The notes beneath the pieces were generated by a model, which saw only the letters and a program-made list of their open reading frames with translations, searched no databases and was not told the origin of the DNA. Shown in pieces: positions 47,534-57,162 of a DNA stretch of 64,000 bases (the stretch's first letter is position 1; every line of letters begins with the position of its first letter). Position numbers and translations under genes: made by a program. The stretch is taken from contig CAWANP010000002.1 in assembly GCA_963783445.1 (NCBI GenBank), positions 930,001 to 994,000 of the forward strand, given 5' to 3'. The stretch is from CAWANP01 sp963783445. Lineage in GTDB: Bacteria > Chloroflexota > Anaerolineae > JAAYZQ01.

Positions 47534-48397
47534 CTATCGGTAGATGTCCAGGAGCGCCAGTACATCAAAATCGAGGCTATCGCCCTTGAGCGTGTGTTCT
47601 GTGACTCGAGTGTGGCTATCGAGCGTAGGCCGCAGCTCCTTGTAGAACAACCCGACCGGGATTGCATCACTGCGGAAGGCCTGGCCTAGGGCCTGCATGC
47701 GGTCGTCTGGAGCATATTCGCTAGGCAGGTCCTCAATCTTGTCGCGCCATAGGTCAAAGGTGTTGTTGAAGGTAGGGCAGGGGCTCATGGTCTGAACAAA
47801 AGCAAAACCCGGATGCTGGACACCCTCGACGATCAGATCGGTGACGTGTTTGGGCTTTCCTGAGAAACCCCTGGCCGCAAAGCTGACGCCAGAGGCAAGG
47901 ACCCAGGCCATCGGGTTGATAGGGCTGTCCGATGAGCCATAGGGCGTGCTTTTGGTCTGAAAACCCAGAGGTGAGGTGGGCGAGGTCTGCCCCTTTGTCA
48001 GGCCATAGACCTCATTGTCCATCACCACGTAAGTGATGTCCGGGTTGCGGCGCACTGCATGGGCCAGGTGCCCGCCACCGATGCTAAAGCCATCGCCATC
48101 CCCGCCGACGGCGATCACCGTCAGGTCCGGATTGGCAATCTTGGCGCCGATGGCCACCGGCAGAACCCGGCCGTGAGCCGTCTGAAAGCCGTAGGTCTTT
48201 ACAAAGAAAGGCAGACGGCTGGAACAGCCGATGCCAGAGACCACGAGCGTGTTGGCCGGATCCAGCTCCAACCTGGCCATGGCCTGGTACAACGAGGCTA
48301 GAACACCAAAGTCGCCGCAGCCAGGACACCAGGTTGGCTTGACCGTCGACTTGTAGTCTTTGGGTAGCAGCTTGGGCGCGATCTTCTTCTTAGCCAT
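47534..48397 (-). CDS. korB: 2-oxoacid:ferredoxin oxidoreductase, beta subunit
   Basis: 287 residues. TPP-binding domain: WCPGCGDFGVLASLYQAM, SGIGCSSRLP, AHGRVLPVAIGAK and GGDGDGFSIGGGHLAHAVRRNPDITYVVMDN (the GDG...N motif). Oxidatively decarboxylates a 2-oxoacid (2-oxoglutarate by best general fit; pyruvate possible) to the acyl-CoA, reducing ferredoxin. Its start overlaps the end of the alpha-subunit gene by 8 bp. Confidence 0.93.
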   Translation of the reverse strand: MAKKKIAPKLLPKDYKSTVKPTWCPGCGDFGVLASLYQAMARLELDPANTLVVSGIGCSSRLPFFVKTYGFQTAHGRVLPVAIGAKIANPDLTVIAVGGDGDGFSIGGGHLAHAVRRNPDITYVVMDNEVYGLTKGQTSPTSPLGFQTKSTPYGSSDSPINPMAWVLASGVSFAARGFSGKPKHVTDLIVEGVQHPGFAFVQTMSPCPTFNNTFDLWRDKIEDLPSEYAPDDRMQALGQAFRSDAIPVGLFYKELRPTLDSHTRVTEHTLKGDSLDFDVLALLDIYR

Positions 48398-50197
48398 GGG
48401 CCACCTCCTTGGCGGTCTCGGGTTCTGGTTCGGGTTCGACAGCCTTGGGCGTGAGGAACTCGGTCAGTTTGGCGCGGATCTCCTGGGGCGCAAAGGGCAG
48501 GCCGCCATACTTGTTCAATGAGACCAAATGCAGTTCAGTCTGGGCCTTGACCCAGGCCGCGAACTGGCCTGTACGATTTACTTCGGGCACGATCACGGTG
48601 TCCATGTTTCTGGCAAAGTCCAGGATGCGGTCTGTGGGCAAGGGATTGATAACGGCTGGTACCAGTGCCGCTACCGGGTAGCCTTCTGCCGCCATCCCCT
48701 CCACGGCCTCGCGGACTACACCTGCCGTGGATCCCCAGGCGAGGACGCCAACTTTGGCCTCTTGCTCGGGCACGCCATAGCTGGCGCAGCCCAGGGGCGA
48801 CTCCAACCCGCACAGTGCCTCGGCCGCAATCTCGAATTTTCTGCCGCGCTTGTCCAACTGGGCGGTGTGGATCTCTGGAGTGTAGTTGGGTGCGCCATAC
48901 TCATTGTGCTCGAGGCCCGTGGCCGTGAACGGTGTAGGGTCAAATCCGGGTACGCCCATCGGCGAGATGCCGCTGTCGGTGAGCCGGTAGCGGGCATAGT
49001 CTGCCGCGTCTTCTACTGAGGGTCGCAACCGATCTACGACTGGCACGAGCATCGGATCTGGCATCGGCAGTGTCTCGGTGCGGTGAGAGAGAGACTGGTC
49101 GACGAGCAGAATCACCGGCATTTGGAAGGTCTCAGAGAGATAGAAGGCTTGCATGGCTTGATAGAAGCAGTCCTGAACGGAGCGGGCAGCCAGCACAATG
49201 CGTGGCGCTTCGCCGTGCCCGCCATAGAGGGCGATGTTGAGGTCGGCCTGCTCCATCTTTGTCGGAAGCCCCGTGCTGGGCCCGGCCCGCATCGAGTTGA
49301 CCACTACAACCGGCACCTCTGCCATGGTCGCCAGACCAAGCATTTCCTGCATGAGCGAAAATCCGGGACCGCTGGTGGCCGTCATGGCTTTGACGCCAGC
49401 AACGGACGCACCCACAACGCTGGCGATGGCCGCAATCTCGTCCTCGGTCTGGAGTGCGGCGCCGCCTATGTCGGGGAGACGCTTGGCCATCTCTTCCAGG
49501 ATATCGGTCGCAGGAGTGATGGGATACCCAGCATAGAAGCGACACCCGGCTGCCAGGGCCCCGGCGACGATGGCCCGGTTGCCCGACATGACCAACTGCG
49601 GTTCGGGGGCAGGGTACGGATCGGATAGGCGTATCACAGCCTCTTCCTGGACGTTGTCCTTTACCCACTGGTACCCGGCCAGCAAAGCCATCCGATTGCT
49701 TTCGACGAATTGGGGCCGCTTCTTGCCATACTGGTCCTTGACCGTAGCCTGGAGCTGCTGGAAGTCAAAGCCCAACAAGGCGGACAGAGCACCCAGGGCG
49801 ATCAGGTTCTTGCCCTTGCGCAGGTTCAGATCACGGGCCATCCGGTCGAAGGGAATGCCATAGGCCGTGCCCCGAAAGCCCTCCGGTACGTCGTGCTCGC
49901 CCGGATCGTAGATCAGCACGCCGTCGGGTCGCAGGGACTCCGTGATGAAGGTCCCAAGCCTCTTCGTTGAAGGCAAGCAGGACGTCCAATTGGTCGCCCA
50001 GCGATGGCACGGGGTCTCACGCCGGCCCGAAGCTGGAACATGACCGGGCCGCCCTTGATCTCGGCCGGATAGGTGCGAAAAGTATGGACGTGGTAGCCAT
50101 CCCGGGCTACCGACAGGGTGAGCACGTCGCCAGCGGAAATGGCGTTATCTACTCCCGACTCGCCCCCAAGGCGGAGCAGCATGGTGTCGACGATCAT
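48390..50197 (-). CDS. korA: 2-oxoacid:ferredoxin oxidoreductase, fused gamma-alpha subunit (frameshifts near the N terminus)
   Basis: About 602 residues. N-terminal gamma-like domain LRLGGESGVDNAISAGDVLTLSVARDGYHVHTF ... EIKGGPVMFQLRAG; two breaks near 50020 and 49965 (VPSLGDQLDVLLAFNEEAW then GTFITESLRPDGVLIYD); then the alpha domain: MSGNRAIVAGALAAGCRFYAGYPITPATDILEEMA, TEDEIAAIASVVGASVAGVKAMTATSGPGFSLMQE, and RAGPSTGLPTKMEQADLN. GGGAGG precedes the ATG. It pairs with the beta subunit; no separate ferredoxin-like delta subunit is present. Confidence 0.92.
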
Positions 50198-50233
50198 CTT
50201 GTCCTCCCAAGCCTGTTACAGCAAAAAGAAACC

Positions 50234-50265
50234 AAAAAAGCAGCAAGGGTATTTGCCCTTCCTGC
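50234..50265 (-). terminator. intrinsic terminator of the homocysteine methyltransferase gene
   Basis: GCAGGAAGGG-loop-CCCTTGCTGC (one mismatch in 10 bp) followed by six T on the minus strand (A-run 50234-50239) and a further T-rich stretch. Confidence 0.85.
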
Positions 50266-50272
50266 TCTCTGC

Positions 50273-51157
50273 CTACTCCCCATTCCTCAACGCGCTTGCC
50301 ATGGCCGCAAGGTGAGCTGGGGTGGTGCCACAGCACCCGCCGACTATTTGCGCGCCATCCTCACGGAGCTGCTGAGCAATTCTCTCCATGTGCTCCGGCG
50401 TCGCGTCATACACAGTTCTGTCACCTTCCACGTGGGGCAGGCCGGCGTTCGGTTTGGCCCATAGGATCGCGTCCGGTGCGACCTGCCGCATGGCTTTCAA
50501 GAACCCGGCGTATTCAGACGGGTCGCGGCCGCAGTTGGCGCCCACCCCCTGAACCAAGGGTCCGATCTCTTGCGCCACCTGGATCGGACGGACACCCATC
50601 ATGGTCCGGCCGTGGCTGTCAAAGCTGAATGTACAGAAAATGGGCAGGTCGCTGACATGGCGCGCGCCCTCGATTGCAGCCTTTGCTTCGGCCAGGTCGC
50701 TCATGGTCTCGATGAGCAGGATATCGACTCCGCCCTCGGCCAAGCCCTCTACCTGCTCGGCATAGGCGTCGACCGCCTCCTCGTAGGCAATCGTCCCCAG
50801 CGGCTCCAAGAGCTGGCCCGTCGGTCCCATGTCGCCGGCGACAAATACACGGTCTCCGGCCACCTCGCGGGCCAGTTCGGCGGCCCGGCGGTTGACCTTT
50901 ATGACCCGGTCAGCCAGCCCATCGCCCTCCAACCGGTAGCGGGTGCCGCCAAAGCTGCAGCTCAGGATAATATCTGATCCTGCATCGACATAAGCCTGGT
51001 GCAAAGCGCGTATCTGGTCGGGCCGCTCGAAAAGCCATGCCTCCGGGATCCGGCCCGTCTCCAACCCGCTCGTCTGTAGCATGGTGCCCGTTGCTCCGTC
51101 GGCCAGGAGCACCGCCCCATTGTGGACGCTATCCAGAAATGCCTCGCTACGTGTCAT
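50273..51157 (-). CDS. homocysteine S-methyltransferase family protein
   Basis: 294 residues from ATG 51155-51157. TIM-barrel methyltransferase with the zinc ligands in GANCGRD and GGCCGTTPAHL, the N-terminal LADGATGTMLQTSGL and the internal LIETMSDLAEAKAAIEGAR. Related to betaine- and S-methylmethionine-homocysteine methyltransferases and to the homocysteine domain of MetH; the methyl donor is not determined. The upstream 325-nt leader with its own promoter suggests regulated expression. The ribosome site for this ATG is weak (GGGAG 15 nt upstream); an ATG 17 codons earlier is possible. Confidence 0.88.
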   Translation of the reverse strand: MTRSEAFLDSVHNGAVLLADGATGTMLQTSGLETGRIPEAWLFERPDQIRALHQAYVDAGSDIILSCSFGGTRYRLEGDGLADRVIKVNRRAAELAREVAGDRVFVAGDMGPTGQLLEPLGTIAYEEAVDAYAEQVEGLAEGGVDILLIETMSDLAEAKAAIEGARHVSDLPIFCTFSFDSHGRTMMGVRPIQVAQEIGPLVQGVGANCGRDPSEYAGFLKAMRQVAPDAILWAKPNAGLPHVEGDRTVYDATPEHMERIAQQLREDGAQIVGGCCGTTPAHLAAMASALRNGE

Positions 51158-51488
51158 GATGTTGACCCAAACTCCCAAGGTGCCGGCTGGTCCCGGAAGG
51201 ATGCCAGACATGCCATATTGTGTCTCAACTCTTGCGGCTCTGGCCAGGCATAGCGTGTGGTCGCCTGCAAGCCTCTGACACCATCTGCCTGGCCCCCAAA
51301 AAAGAGGGCGGCCAGCCCCCAGCTTATTCTGCATTCAACGATGGCACCCCACTGTGTGGGGCATCGACGTTCCATGTAGCTACGATGACCGGAGGCTGGC
51401 CGCTCAGCGGGCATCATACCCCGTCCTGCTAGCCTCGTCGGTAAGCTCGGTCCCCAACGTAGCCGGTTCCGGGTCCGGAAACTTGGAC
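51158..51488 (-). promoter_or_regulatory. long structured leader of the homocysteine methyltransferase mRNA
   Basis: About 325 nt between the predicted transcript start (about 51482) and the start codon, with no coding frame. It contains a GC-rich region and, at 51298-51318, a short GGGC-loop-GCCC stem followed by TC and six T. The same GGCCGCCC segment can instead pair across the T-run (CTGGCCCCC at 51289-51297 with GGGCGGCCAG at 51306-51315). It resembles an attenuator in outline, but I could not match it to SAM, cobalamin, SAH or THF riboswitch consensus. Confidence 0.3.
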
Positions 51489-51518
51489 ATTATACCACAA
51501 GCAGAGCGCTCAAGGCAA
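51489..51518 (-). promoter_or_regulatory. extended -10 promoter upstream of the methyltransferase leader
   Basis: Minus-strand TTGCCT (51513-51518), 18 bp, TATAAT (51489-51494) with TGG immediately before the -10 (extended -10). It lies between the nitroreductase gene end and the leader. Confidence 0.65.
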
Positions 51519-51640
51519 AGGGGTGGCCATCAGGGAAAGTCCCCCGCGCTCCGGTGGATGGCTCGGAAACAGCTCCTTGGGCTGGATCCTTGGCCCAGCC
51601 TCAGCCCACGCGTCAGTTTTGAAGTTATGGCAACCAGCGC

Positions 51641-52339
51641 CTACGGACTGGCATCTGGCGGGCGTCCGACGGGAATCAGGTAGAGTGGTCGGTGGTCTGA
51701 CGGCAGCCCCAACGCTTGCTGGACCTGCTCATCGTCAAAGGCGCCAATCGGTACTGCACCGAGCCCCAGAGCCACTGCTTCCAGCAGCAGGTTCTGGGCA
51801 GCGTGACCGGCCTCCAGATGTACGTAACGAGGGCTGCGCTCGGCACCGTATTTCTCCTCCGTACGTGCGTACACGGCTGCAATCAGAAACACGGCTGGCG
51901 CCTGCCGTACCGGCTCCTGGCGCAGCGCTGCCTCATATAGCGCTTGCCTTGTGTCTCTGTGACTGACTGTCAGCAGCCCGTGCTCCCGGGGATCGTAGTG
52001 ATAGACACCGTCCGCTGTGGCGGCGTACAACTCCAGAGGATAGAGCGCACCGGCCGAAGGGGCGGTGCGGAATCCCCTCTCGCTAGTGATGCCCTGGGCC
52101 GCCCACAGAAGCTGGCCCAATTCCGCATCCGACAGGGGTACATCGCGAAACTCGCGCAGAGATCGCCGCTGAAGCAGAGTTTCTTCTATCGATTTCTCGC
52201 TGGTCAGGATAGGTGTGGGGAGAATCGTCACAGACTCAGGGCTTCCAGGTACCGGAGTTGGGGTCGCGGAGAGGTGTCCGCAGGCACCAAGTGCCAGTAG
52301 ACACAGCAATAGCAGAAAACACGCAACTTTGACCGTCAT
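51641..52339 (-). CDS. nitroreductase-family (SagB-type) lipoprotein
   Basis: 232 residues. N-terminal signal peptide with lipobox LGAC (Cys20), a Thr/Pro linker, then a SagB/nitroreductase domain: EETLLQRRSLREFRDVPLSDAELGQLLWAAQGIT, RTAPSAGALYPLELY, HLEAGHAAQNLLLEAVALGLGAVPIGAFDDEQ. The FMN-binding Arg-Ser-x-Arg and Pro-Ser-Ala-Gly segments are intact. Export of a flavin-binding nitroreductase domain is unusual. Substrate unknown. A promoter candidate and a large inverted repeat lie 145-290 bp upstream. Confidence 0.82.
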   Translation of the reverse strand: MTVKVACFLLLLCLLALGACGHLSATPTPVPGSPESVTILPTPILTSEKSIEETLLQRRSLREFRDVPLSDAELGQLLWAAQGITSERGFRTAPSAGALYPLELYAATADGVYHYDPREHGLLTVSHRDTRQALYEAALRQEPVRQAPAVFLIAAVYARTEEKYGAERSPRYVHLEAGHAAQNLLLEAVALGLGAVPIGAFDDEQVQQALGLPSDHRPLYLIPVGRPPDASP

Positions 52340-52480
52340 AGTCAGTCACCGAGATCCTGTGTCAGTAGACCACTTGCCTATGCCGCCGTCCAGTCAGTAT
52401 TCGGAGTGTCCAGAGGCAGACCTACCGGATTACGGACTTGGCTTGAAAGCACCATGGAGCTGCGGCGGCTTAATGACTGT

Positions 52481-52629
52481 CAGTAGGCCGCAATCAACTT
52501 TCCGGAAGCTTGTCAGGGGCGCGATTCTGACCCAGTTCGCTGAATTCAAGGAATCCAATATGCTCGCCCGAGCACAGCTTCCGGGAAGTTTGGCATCGCA
52601 TGCGCCGTACATGCGGCCTACTGATTATA
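52481..52629 (-). ncRNA. large imperfect inverted repeat downstream of a TATAAT box: small RNA or structured leader candidate
   Basis: CAGTAGGCCGCA (52481-52492) is the exact reverse complement of TGCGGCCTACTG (52612-52623). Inside, CAACTTTCCGGAAGCT (52495-52510) mirrors AGCTTCCCGG-type sequence near 52577-52594 with few mismatches, and inner hairpins TGCTC-GGGC-GAGCA and GTCAG-loop-CTGAC follow. The minus strand carries TATAAT preceded by TGG (52624-52629) right at the outer edge, so transcription would begin within the closing stem and yield a roughly 140-nt RNA shaped like a long bulged hairpin. It could equally be the 5' leader of the nitroreductase gene, or a MITE-like repeat. The rest of the 500-bp gap 52340-52841 holds the lacI promoter below. 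Confidence 0.4.
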
Positions 52630-52735
52630 CCATAGGTAGCCGATGCAGGACAGAGCCCGCAGGCCAAGTGCAGCTGGAAAGACCGGGGCGTACCCAATTT
52701 CAGCCTTCTTGTGCAAAAGTTCTCAAAGTAGGGGC

Positions 52736-52764
52736 TTGACAAGCCGGGCTGTACATGATATAAT
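52736..52764 (+). promoter_or_regulatory. perfect consensus promoter of the second lacI gene
   Basis: TTGACA (52736-52741), exactly 17 bp, TATAAT (52759-52764). Confidence 0.92.
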
Positions 52765-52777
52765 GCACACGTGTGCA
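52764..52777. promoter_or_regulatory. 14-bp palindromic LacI-type operator
   Basis: TGCACACGTGTGCA, a perfect palindrome with the central CG typical of LacI-family operators. It overlaps the last base of the -10 box and the transcription start, implying autorepression of the lacI gene and control of the downstream uptake cluster. Confidence 0.8.
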
Positions 52778-52841
52778 TTCCCCGTATCGGAATCACCCAC
52801 TGGGTGTGATAGTTGCATGCGTCTGCAATGAGTGAGGTGGC

Positions 52842-53867
52842 GTGACTGTCTCGATCAAGGACATTGCAAGGGTTGCTGACGTTTCCCACTCGACCGTCTC
52901 TCGCGCCTTGAGCGACAGTCCGCTCGTCAGCGCCGAAACCAAGGCGCGTATCCAGCATCTGGCTCGCAAGATGAGCTATTCCCCCGATGCCCAGGCCCGC
53001 AGCTTGGTGGTGGGCCGGACACAGACCATTGGCGTTGTTGTCACAACGATCACCGACCCCTTCATTGCCGAAATCGTGCAGGCCATCGAGAGCACGGCCC
53101 GCGATCGTGAGTACAGCGTAATTCTGGCCAGCTTTAACTCCGAGTCGGCACGTGAGATAGCCACGGTTGAGCGGCTGCAATCCAAACGGGTGGATGGCGT
53201 GATCGTCACTTCGTCGCGCGTGGGCGCCCTCTACCAGGACCACCTGGAGCGCCTGCGGGTGCCCGTGGTACTTATCAATAGCCGGAGCAGTGAGAGAGGC
53301 TCCTATACCTTTTCGGTGAGAGTGGACAACCACCATGGAGGCTGTCTGGCGACCGAGCACTTGATCCAGCGCGCCCATCGCCGTATCGCCTATGTCAGCG
53401 GTCCTGCCGGCCACAGTGATGACGTAGAGCGGCAGGCTGGCTACCGCCAGGCGCTTGGACAGGCGGGTATTGCTTTTGACCCTGCCCTGCTTGTGCAAGG
53501 TACTGGTCGCGTAGGGGGCGGGGAGCGGGCGCTGTCTGTGCTGATGGCGCTGGACGAGCCTCCAACTGCTGCTTTCTGCTATAATGACATGACGGCCGTG
53601 GGACTAGTACACGCTGTATGGGCGAGTGGCCTGGCCGTTCCGCAGGATCTGGCGGTGGTAGGCTTTGATGACATCCCATTGGCTTCTTACGTCCAGCCCC
53701 CATTAACGACGATTGCCCAGCCCGTTACCATGATGGGGGGACGGGCCGTGGAGATGGTGTTGGCCTTGATGGCGAACGGGCGTCCTGCCACTGGAGATGT
53801 GCCAAACGTGGTCGCTCAGGGGAAATTGGTGATTCGTGAATCGTCGGGAGCAATGAATGCTCCTTAA
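52842..53867 (+). CDS. LacI-family transcriptional regulator
   Basis: 341 residues, intact. GTG start with GAGGTG just upstream. Helix-turn-helix VSIKDIARVADVSHSTVSRALSD, hinge helix ARSLVVGRTQTIGVVV, then the sugar-binding core (DGVIVTSSRV, CLATEHLIQRAHRRIAYVSGP, FCYNDMTAVGLVHAVWA, VVGFDDIPLASYVQPPLTTI). First gene of the cluster extending to the window end; its ligand is probably the imported sugar or inositol-like compound. Confidence 0.95.
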   Translation: MTVSIKDIARVADVSHSTVSRALSDSPLVSAETKARIQHLARKMSYSPDAQARSLVVGRTQTIGVVVTTITDPFIAEIVQAIESTARDREYSVILASFNSESAREIATVERLQSKRVDGVIVTSSRVGALYQDHLERLRVPVVLINSRSSERGSYTFSVRVDNHHGGCLATEHLIQRAHRRIAYVSGPAGHSDDVERQAGYRQALGQAGIAFDPALLVQGTGRVGGGERALSVLMALDEPPTAAFCYNDMTAVGLVHAVWASGLAVPQDLAVVGFDDIPLASYVQPPLTTIAQPVTMMGGRAVEMVLALMANGRPATGDVPNVVAQGKLVIRESSGAMNAP

Positions 53868-53906
53868 TTTTTGTTCTATTTCCAAGCCAATGACTGGAGG
53901 AGAGGG

Positions 53907-54914
53907 ATGTCCGCAGACTCTATGACGATGTCGCTGACGCGATTCCGCTACAGTCTGGCCGAGCTCCCCGAGCTCGTGACCCTGATCAGTTTTGTGCTTC
54001 TTTTTCTGTTCTTTTCGCTCGCTGCGGAGCATTTCTTGACCGCGGTGGCTCTCTCCAATATCATGTCATTTGCCAGCATCCTGGGCATCATTGTTGTCGG
54101 TGTGGCCATGCTGATGATCGCTGGCGAATTTGACCTCTCTGTCGGGTCGACCTTTGCTGTGGCCAGTTTCGTATTGGCGCTCAGCCATGAATGCTGGTCT
54201 GGCGCCGCTGCCGGCCATGCTGCTCGCCCTGTTGGTCAGTGCAGCCCTGGGAGCCCTGAATGGGATCATTGTCATCCGTACGGGCATCCCCTCCTTCATC
54301 GCCACGCTGGGTACCATGCTTGCTTATCGAGGCATTGCTCGCGCCCTGGGAGGCGGTGATTTCGCAAAATACACCGAGTCCACGCCTCTCCTGTTCACGA
54401 TTCTGAACGGTGCCATCGAGCCGATTAACCAGCTCTTCCACCCTGCCGGCAACTTGCGGGTATCGATCTTTTGGTTCGTCGTCATCGCCGTCATCTTTGC
54501 TATCATTCTGAGACGCACGCGTTATGGCAACTGGTTGTATGCCACAGGCGGGAATGCCGAGGCCGCGCGGCAGCAGGGCGTGCCAGTGCGCCGCGTCAAG
54601 CTGATGGCCTTTACGCTTACGGGCTCGCTGGCGGGCGTTGCCAGCGTGATGCAGTTCTCCCACCGTACCAGCGTGGATCCACTTCGCGGTGAAGGCTGGA
54701 GTTGATCGCGGTGGCCGCCTGTGTGATCGGTGGCGTCAAGCTCACCGGTGGTGTAGGTACCATCTTTGGCGCGGTCATCGGTATTCTGCTGCTGCAGACA
54801 CTGGAGCAGGGCCTGGTACTGATGGGCGTGTCGGTGCAGGTTTTCCGTGCCGTGGCTGGCTTGATCCTGATGCTGTCAGTCATCCTCAACACCTATCTTC
54901 TCAGGGCTGACTGA
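53907..54914 (+). CDS. sugar ABC transporter permease (RbsC/FrcC type), two frameshifts
   Basis: About 335 residues. ATG with GGAGGAGAGGG upstream. Frame 1: TM helices and GIIVVGVAMLMIAGEFDLSVGSTFAVASFVLA; break near 54185; frame 2: LGALNGIIVIRTGIPSFIATLGTMLAYRGIA ... RTRYGNWLYATGGNAEAARQQGVPVRRVKLMAFTLTGSLAGVA; break near 54690; then IAVAACVIGGVKLTGGVGTIFGAVIGILLLQ. These are hallmarks of the CUT2 (ribose/fructose/inositol) permease family, about ten TM helices. It pairs functionally with a second permease at 59436. Confidence 0.88.
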
Positions 54915-55039
54915 GTGCTGGAGGTATTCCGCCTGTCCAGTTTTCGACGGAGCAGGTCTACGGATGATTTGCGGATGAGATGGACAGCTTGGATGGCCTG
55001 ACGCCAATCTGTCTTCAATCCTGTCATAGAGGAGTCTAA

Positions 55040-57032
55040 ATGTCGAGTTCGTTCGGAAGATTCATCGTTCTGTTGATCGTCGTCGCCGCGTTGGCCGTCG
55101 CCTGCGGCCCTGCTGCGGAGCAAGAAGGAGCCCAGGAAGGGGCCCAAGAAGGGGGAGCCGTTCCCACCGGGCAGATGGTCGAATCTGTCAAGAAAACAGA
55201 AGGGCCGACCGCTGAGGTAGTAGAGTCCGCCGCTGGCACTGCGGCGTCCACTACTGCGCCGCAGGCGGATCTGGGGCCGGAAGCAGACGTGGACCTGATC
55301 TTTGTTCAGCACGCGCTCTGCGCCTGGGATTCGTTCTGGTGTACGGTCGAGGCTGGTGTCCAACAGGCTGCTTCCGATATGAATGTGAACGCCACCATCC
55401 TGGGACCGGATACATTCGACCTGGCGAAGGTAGCCCAATTGATCGACCAGGCGGTGGCAGCTCAGCCCGATGGCATCGGACTGACTGTCAGCGACCCTGA
55501 CCTTTTTCGAGAGCCGATCCAGCGGGCGCTGGATGCCGGCATCCCGGTGGTGGCCTACAACGCTGGCTCGGGGCCCGTCGAAGACGGGATCGATTATCTG
55601 ACCTTTCTGGGTCAGGATGAGTATCAGGCCGGCGCCTTGGGCGCCCTGAGGCTGGCCGATGCGGGTGGTACAAAGGGGGTTTGCATCAATCACCAGGTCG
55701 GCCACACTGGTCTGGACGCCCGGTGCGAGGGCTTTCTCGCGTCCATGAACGCCAGTGGTCTGCCGGGGGAGGTGCTGGCCATCAGCGATGACCCGGCCGA
55801 AGCGCAGACGATCATCAGCGACTACTATGCGGCCAACCCGGATACTGACATCTTCATGACCCTTGGTCCGAATGGTGCCAATCCTTTCTACGCCTTCTTG
55901 GATGCGGCCGGACTGGGGCCAGGTGACTGTCTTCCATGGCACTTTCGATCTCGGCGAGGAGATTGCCGCCAAGATCAAAGATGGAACGACGCTCTACGGC
56001 ATTGATCAACAGCCCTTCCTGCAGGGCTATGGTGCGGTATCGACGTTGAACATGGTCAATCGCTACGGGATTCTGCCCGCGTTGCCGGTGACGCCCACAG
56101 GACCCGGCTTTGTGGACGTGAACAACATCGATTTTGAGGAGGATCCGAACCGGGAAGTTGATCTGGTGTTGGTGCAGCATGCTCTATGCGCCTGGGACTC
56201 TTTTTGGTGCGTTGTGGAGAATGGCATTGCCCAGGCTGCCACGGACATGAATGTCAACCAGACGGTGCTGGGTCCTGATTCTTTCGATCTGGAAAAGACA
56301 GCCGAGTTGATCGATCAGGCCGTGGCCACTCAGCCAAGCGGCATCGCACTGACCATCAGCGATAGGGACTTGTTTCGTGAGCCCGTCCAGCGTGCCCTCG
56401 ATGCCGGCATCCCCGTCGTGGCCTACAACGCCGGTGCTGGACCCTTGACCGACCAAGTAAACTATATGACCTACCTGGGCCAGGACGAATTCCAGGGTGG
56501 ATACCAGGGTGGTGTCAAGTTGGCTGCTACCGGAGGTACCAGGGGCGTTTGTGTGAACCACCAGGTGGGGCACGTAGGCCTGGATGCCCGCTGTGAGGGC
56601 TTTCTGCTGGCCATGGAAGAGACAGGGATTCCGGCCGAGGTGTTGTCTATTACAGATGATCCGGCCGAATCACAAACGATCCTTGATGACTACTACACGG
56701 CCAACCCGGACTTCGACATCTTTATGACGCTCGGCCCCAATGGCGCCAATCCTTTCTATGCCTTCTTGGAGACGGCTGGCCTGGGTGCAGGGGAGATCAA
56801 GCATGGTACTTTCGACCTCGGTGAGGAGATCATAGCCAGGATCAAGGATGGTACTACCATGTTTGCCATTGACCAGCAGCCCTTCTTGCAAGGCTATGGC
56901 TCCGTACAAATCCTGATGCTCAAAGTTCGCTATGGCATCAGCCCTGCGTTGCCGGTGACGCCGACAGGCCCTGGCTTTGTGGATGCCAGCAATGTGGCCA
57001 TCGTGGAGGAGTTGGCTGGCAAGTATCGTTAG
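55040..57032 (+). CDS. tandem double substrate-binding lipoprotein A (two fused sugar-binding modules, one frameshift)
   Basis: About 663 residues. AGAGGAG precedes the ATG. Lipobox AVAC (Cys22), a 55-residue Glu/Gly/Ala/Thr linker, then two homologous type-I periplasmic-binding modules of about 285 residues each: A1 (about 55285-56110) and A2 (about 56150-57032). Each has HALCAWDSFWC, LIDQAVA-QP, DAGIPVVAYNAG, TYLGQDE-type, GVC(I/V)NHQVGH and TLGPNGANPFYAF, then KDGTTLYGIDQQPFLQGYG and ALPVTPTGPGFVD. The inter-module junction (GPGFVDVNNIDFEEDPNREVDLVLVQH) is inside one unbroken frame, so the fusion is real. The only break is an extra T near 55928. Sugar or polyol capture for the CUT2 transporter is inferred from neighbours. 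Confidence 0.85.
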
Positions 57033-57162
57033 GCAAGGATGCCCTCGCAGGTTTCAAGAGGTTGCCGCAGAGAACCTGTGGGAGCGAGTGTGACGAGGGG
57101 AGGTGATAGTAGCCAAAGAGTGTTCCATCTGCCCGGTCTAGATCTGTCGTACGGAGGTGCAA

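Noticed and set aside
51158..51488. SAM-I, cobalamin, SAH or THF riboswitch in the methyltransferase leader
   Set aside because: Conserved cores (for example the SAM-I GAGGGA...GGCAACC pattern) were not found.
52494..53498. 334-codon minus-strand frame covering the lacI gene and the intergenic hairpin
   Set aside because: Opposes an intact LacI protein with a perfect promoter; the minus translation has no recognisable domain.
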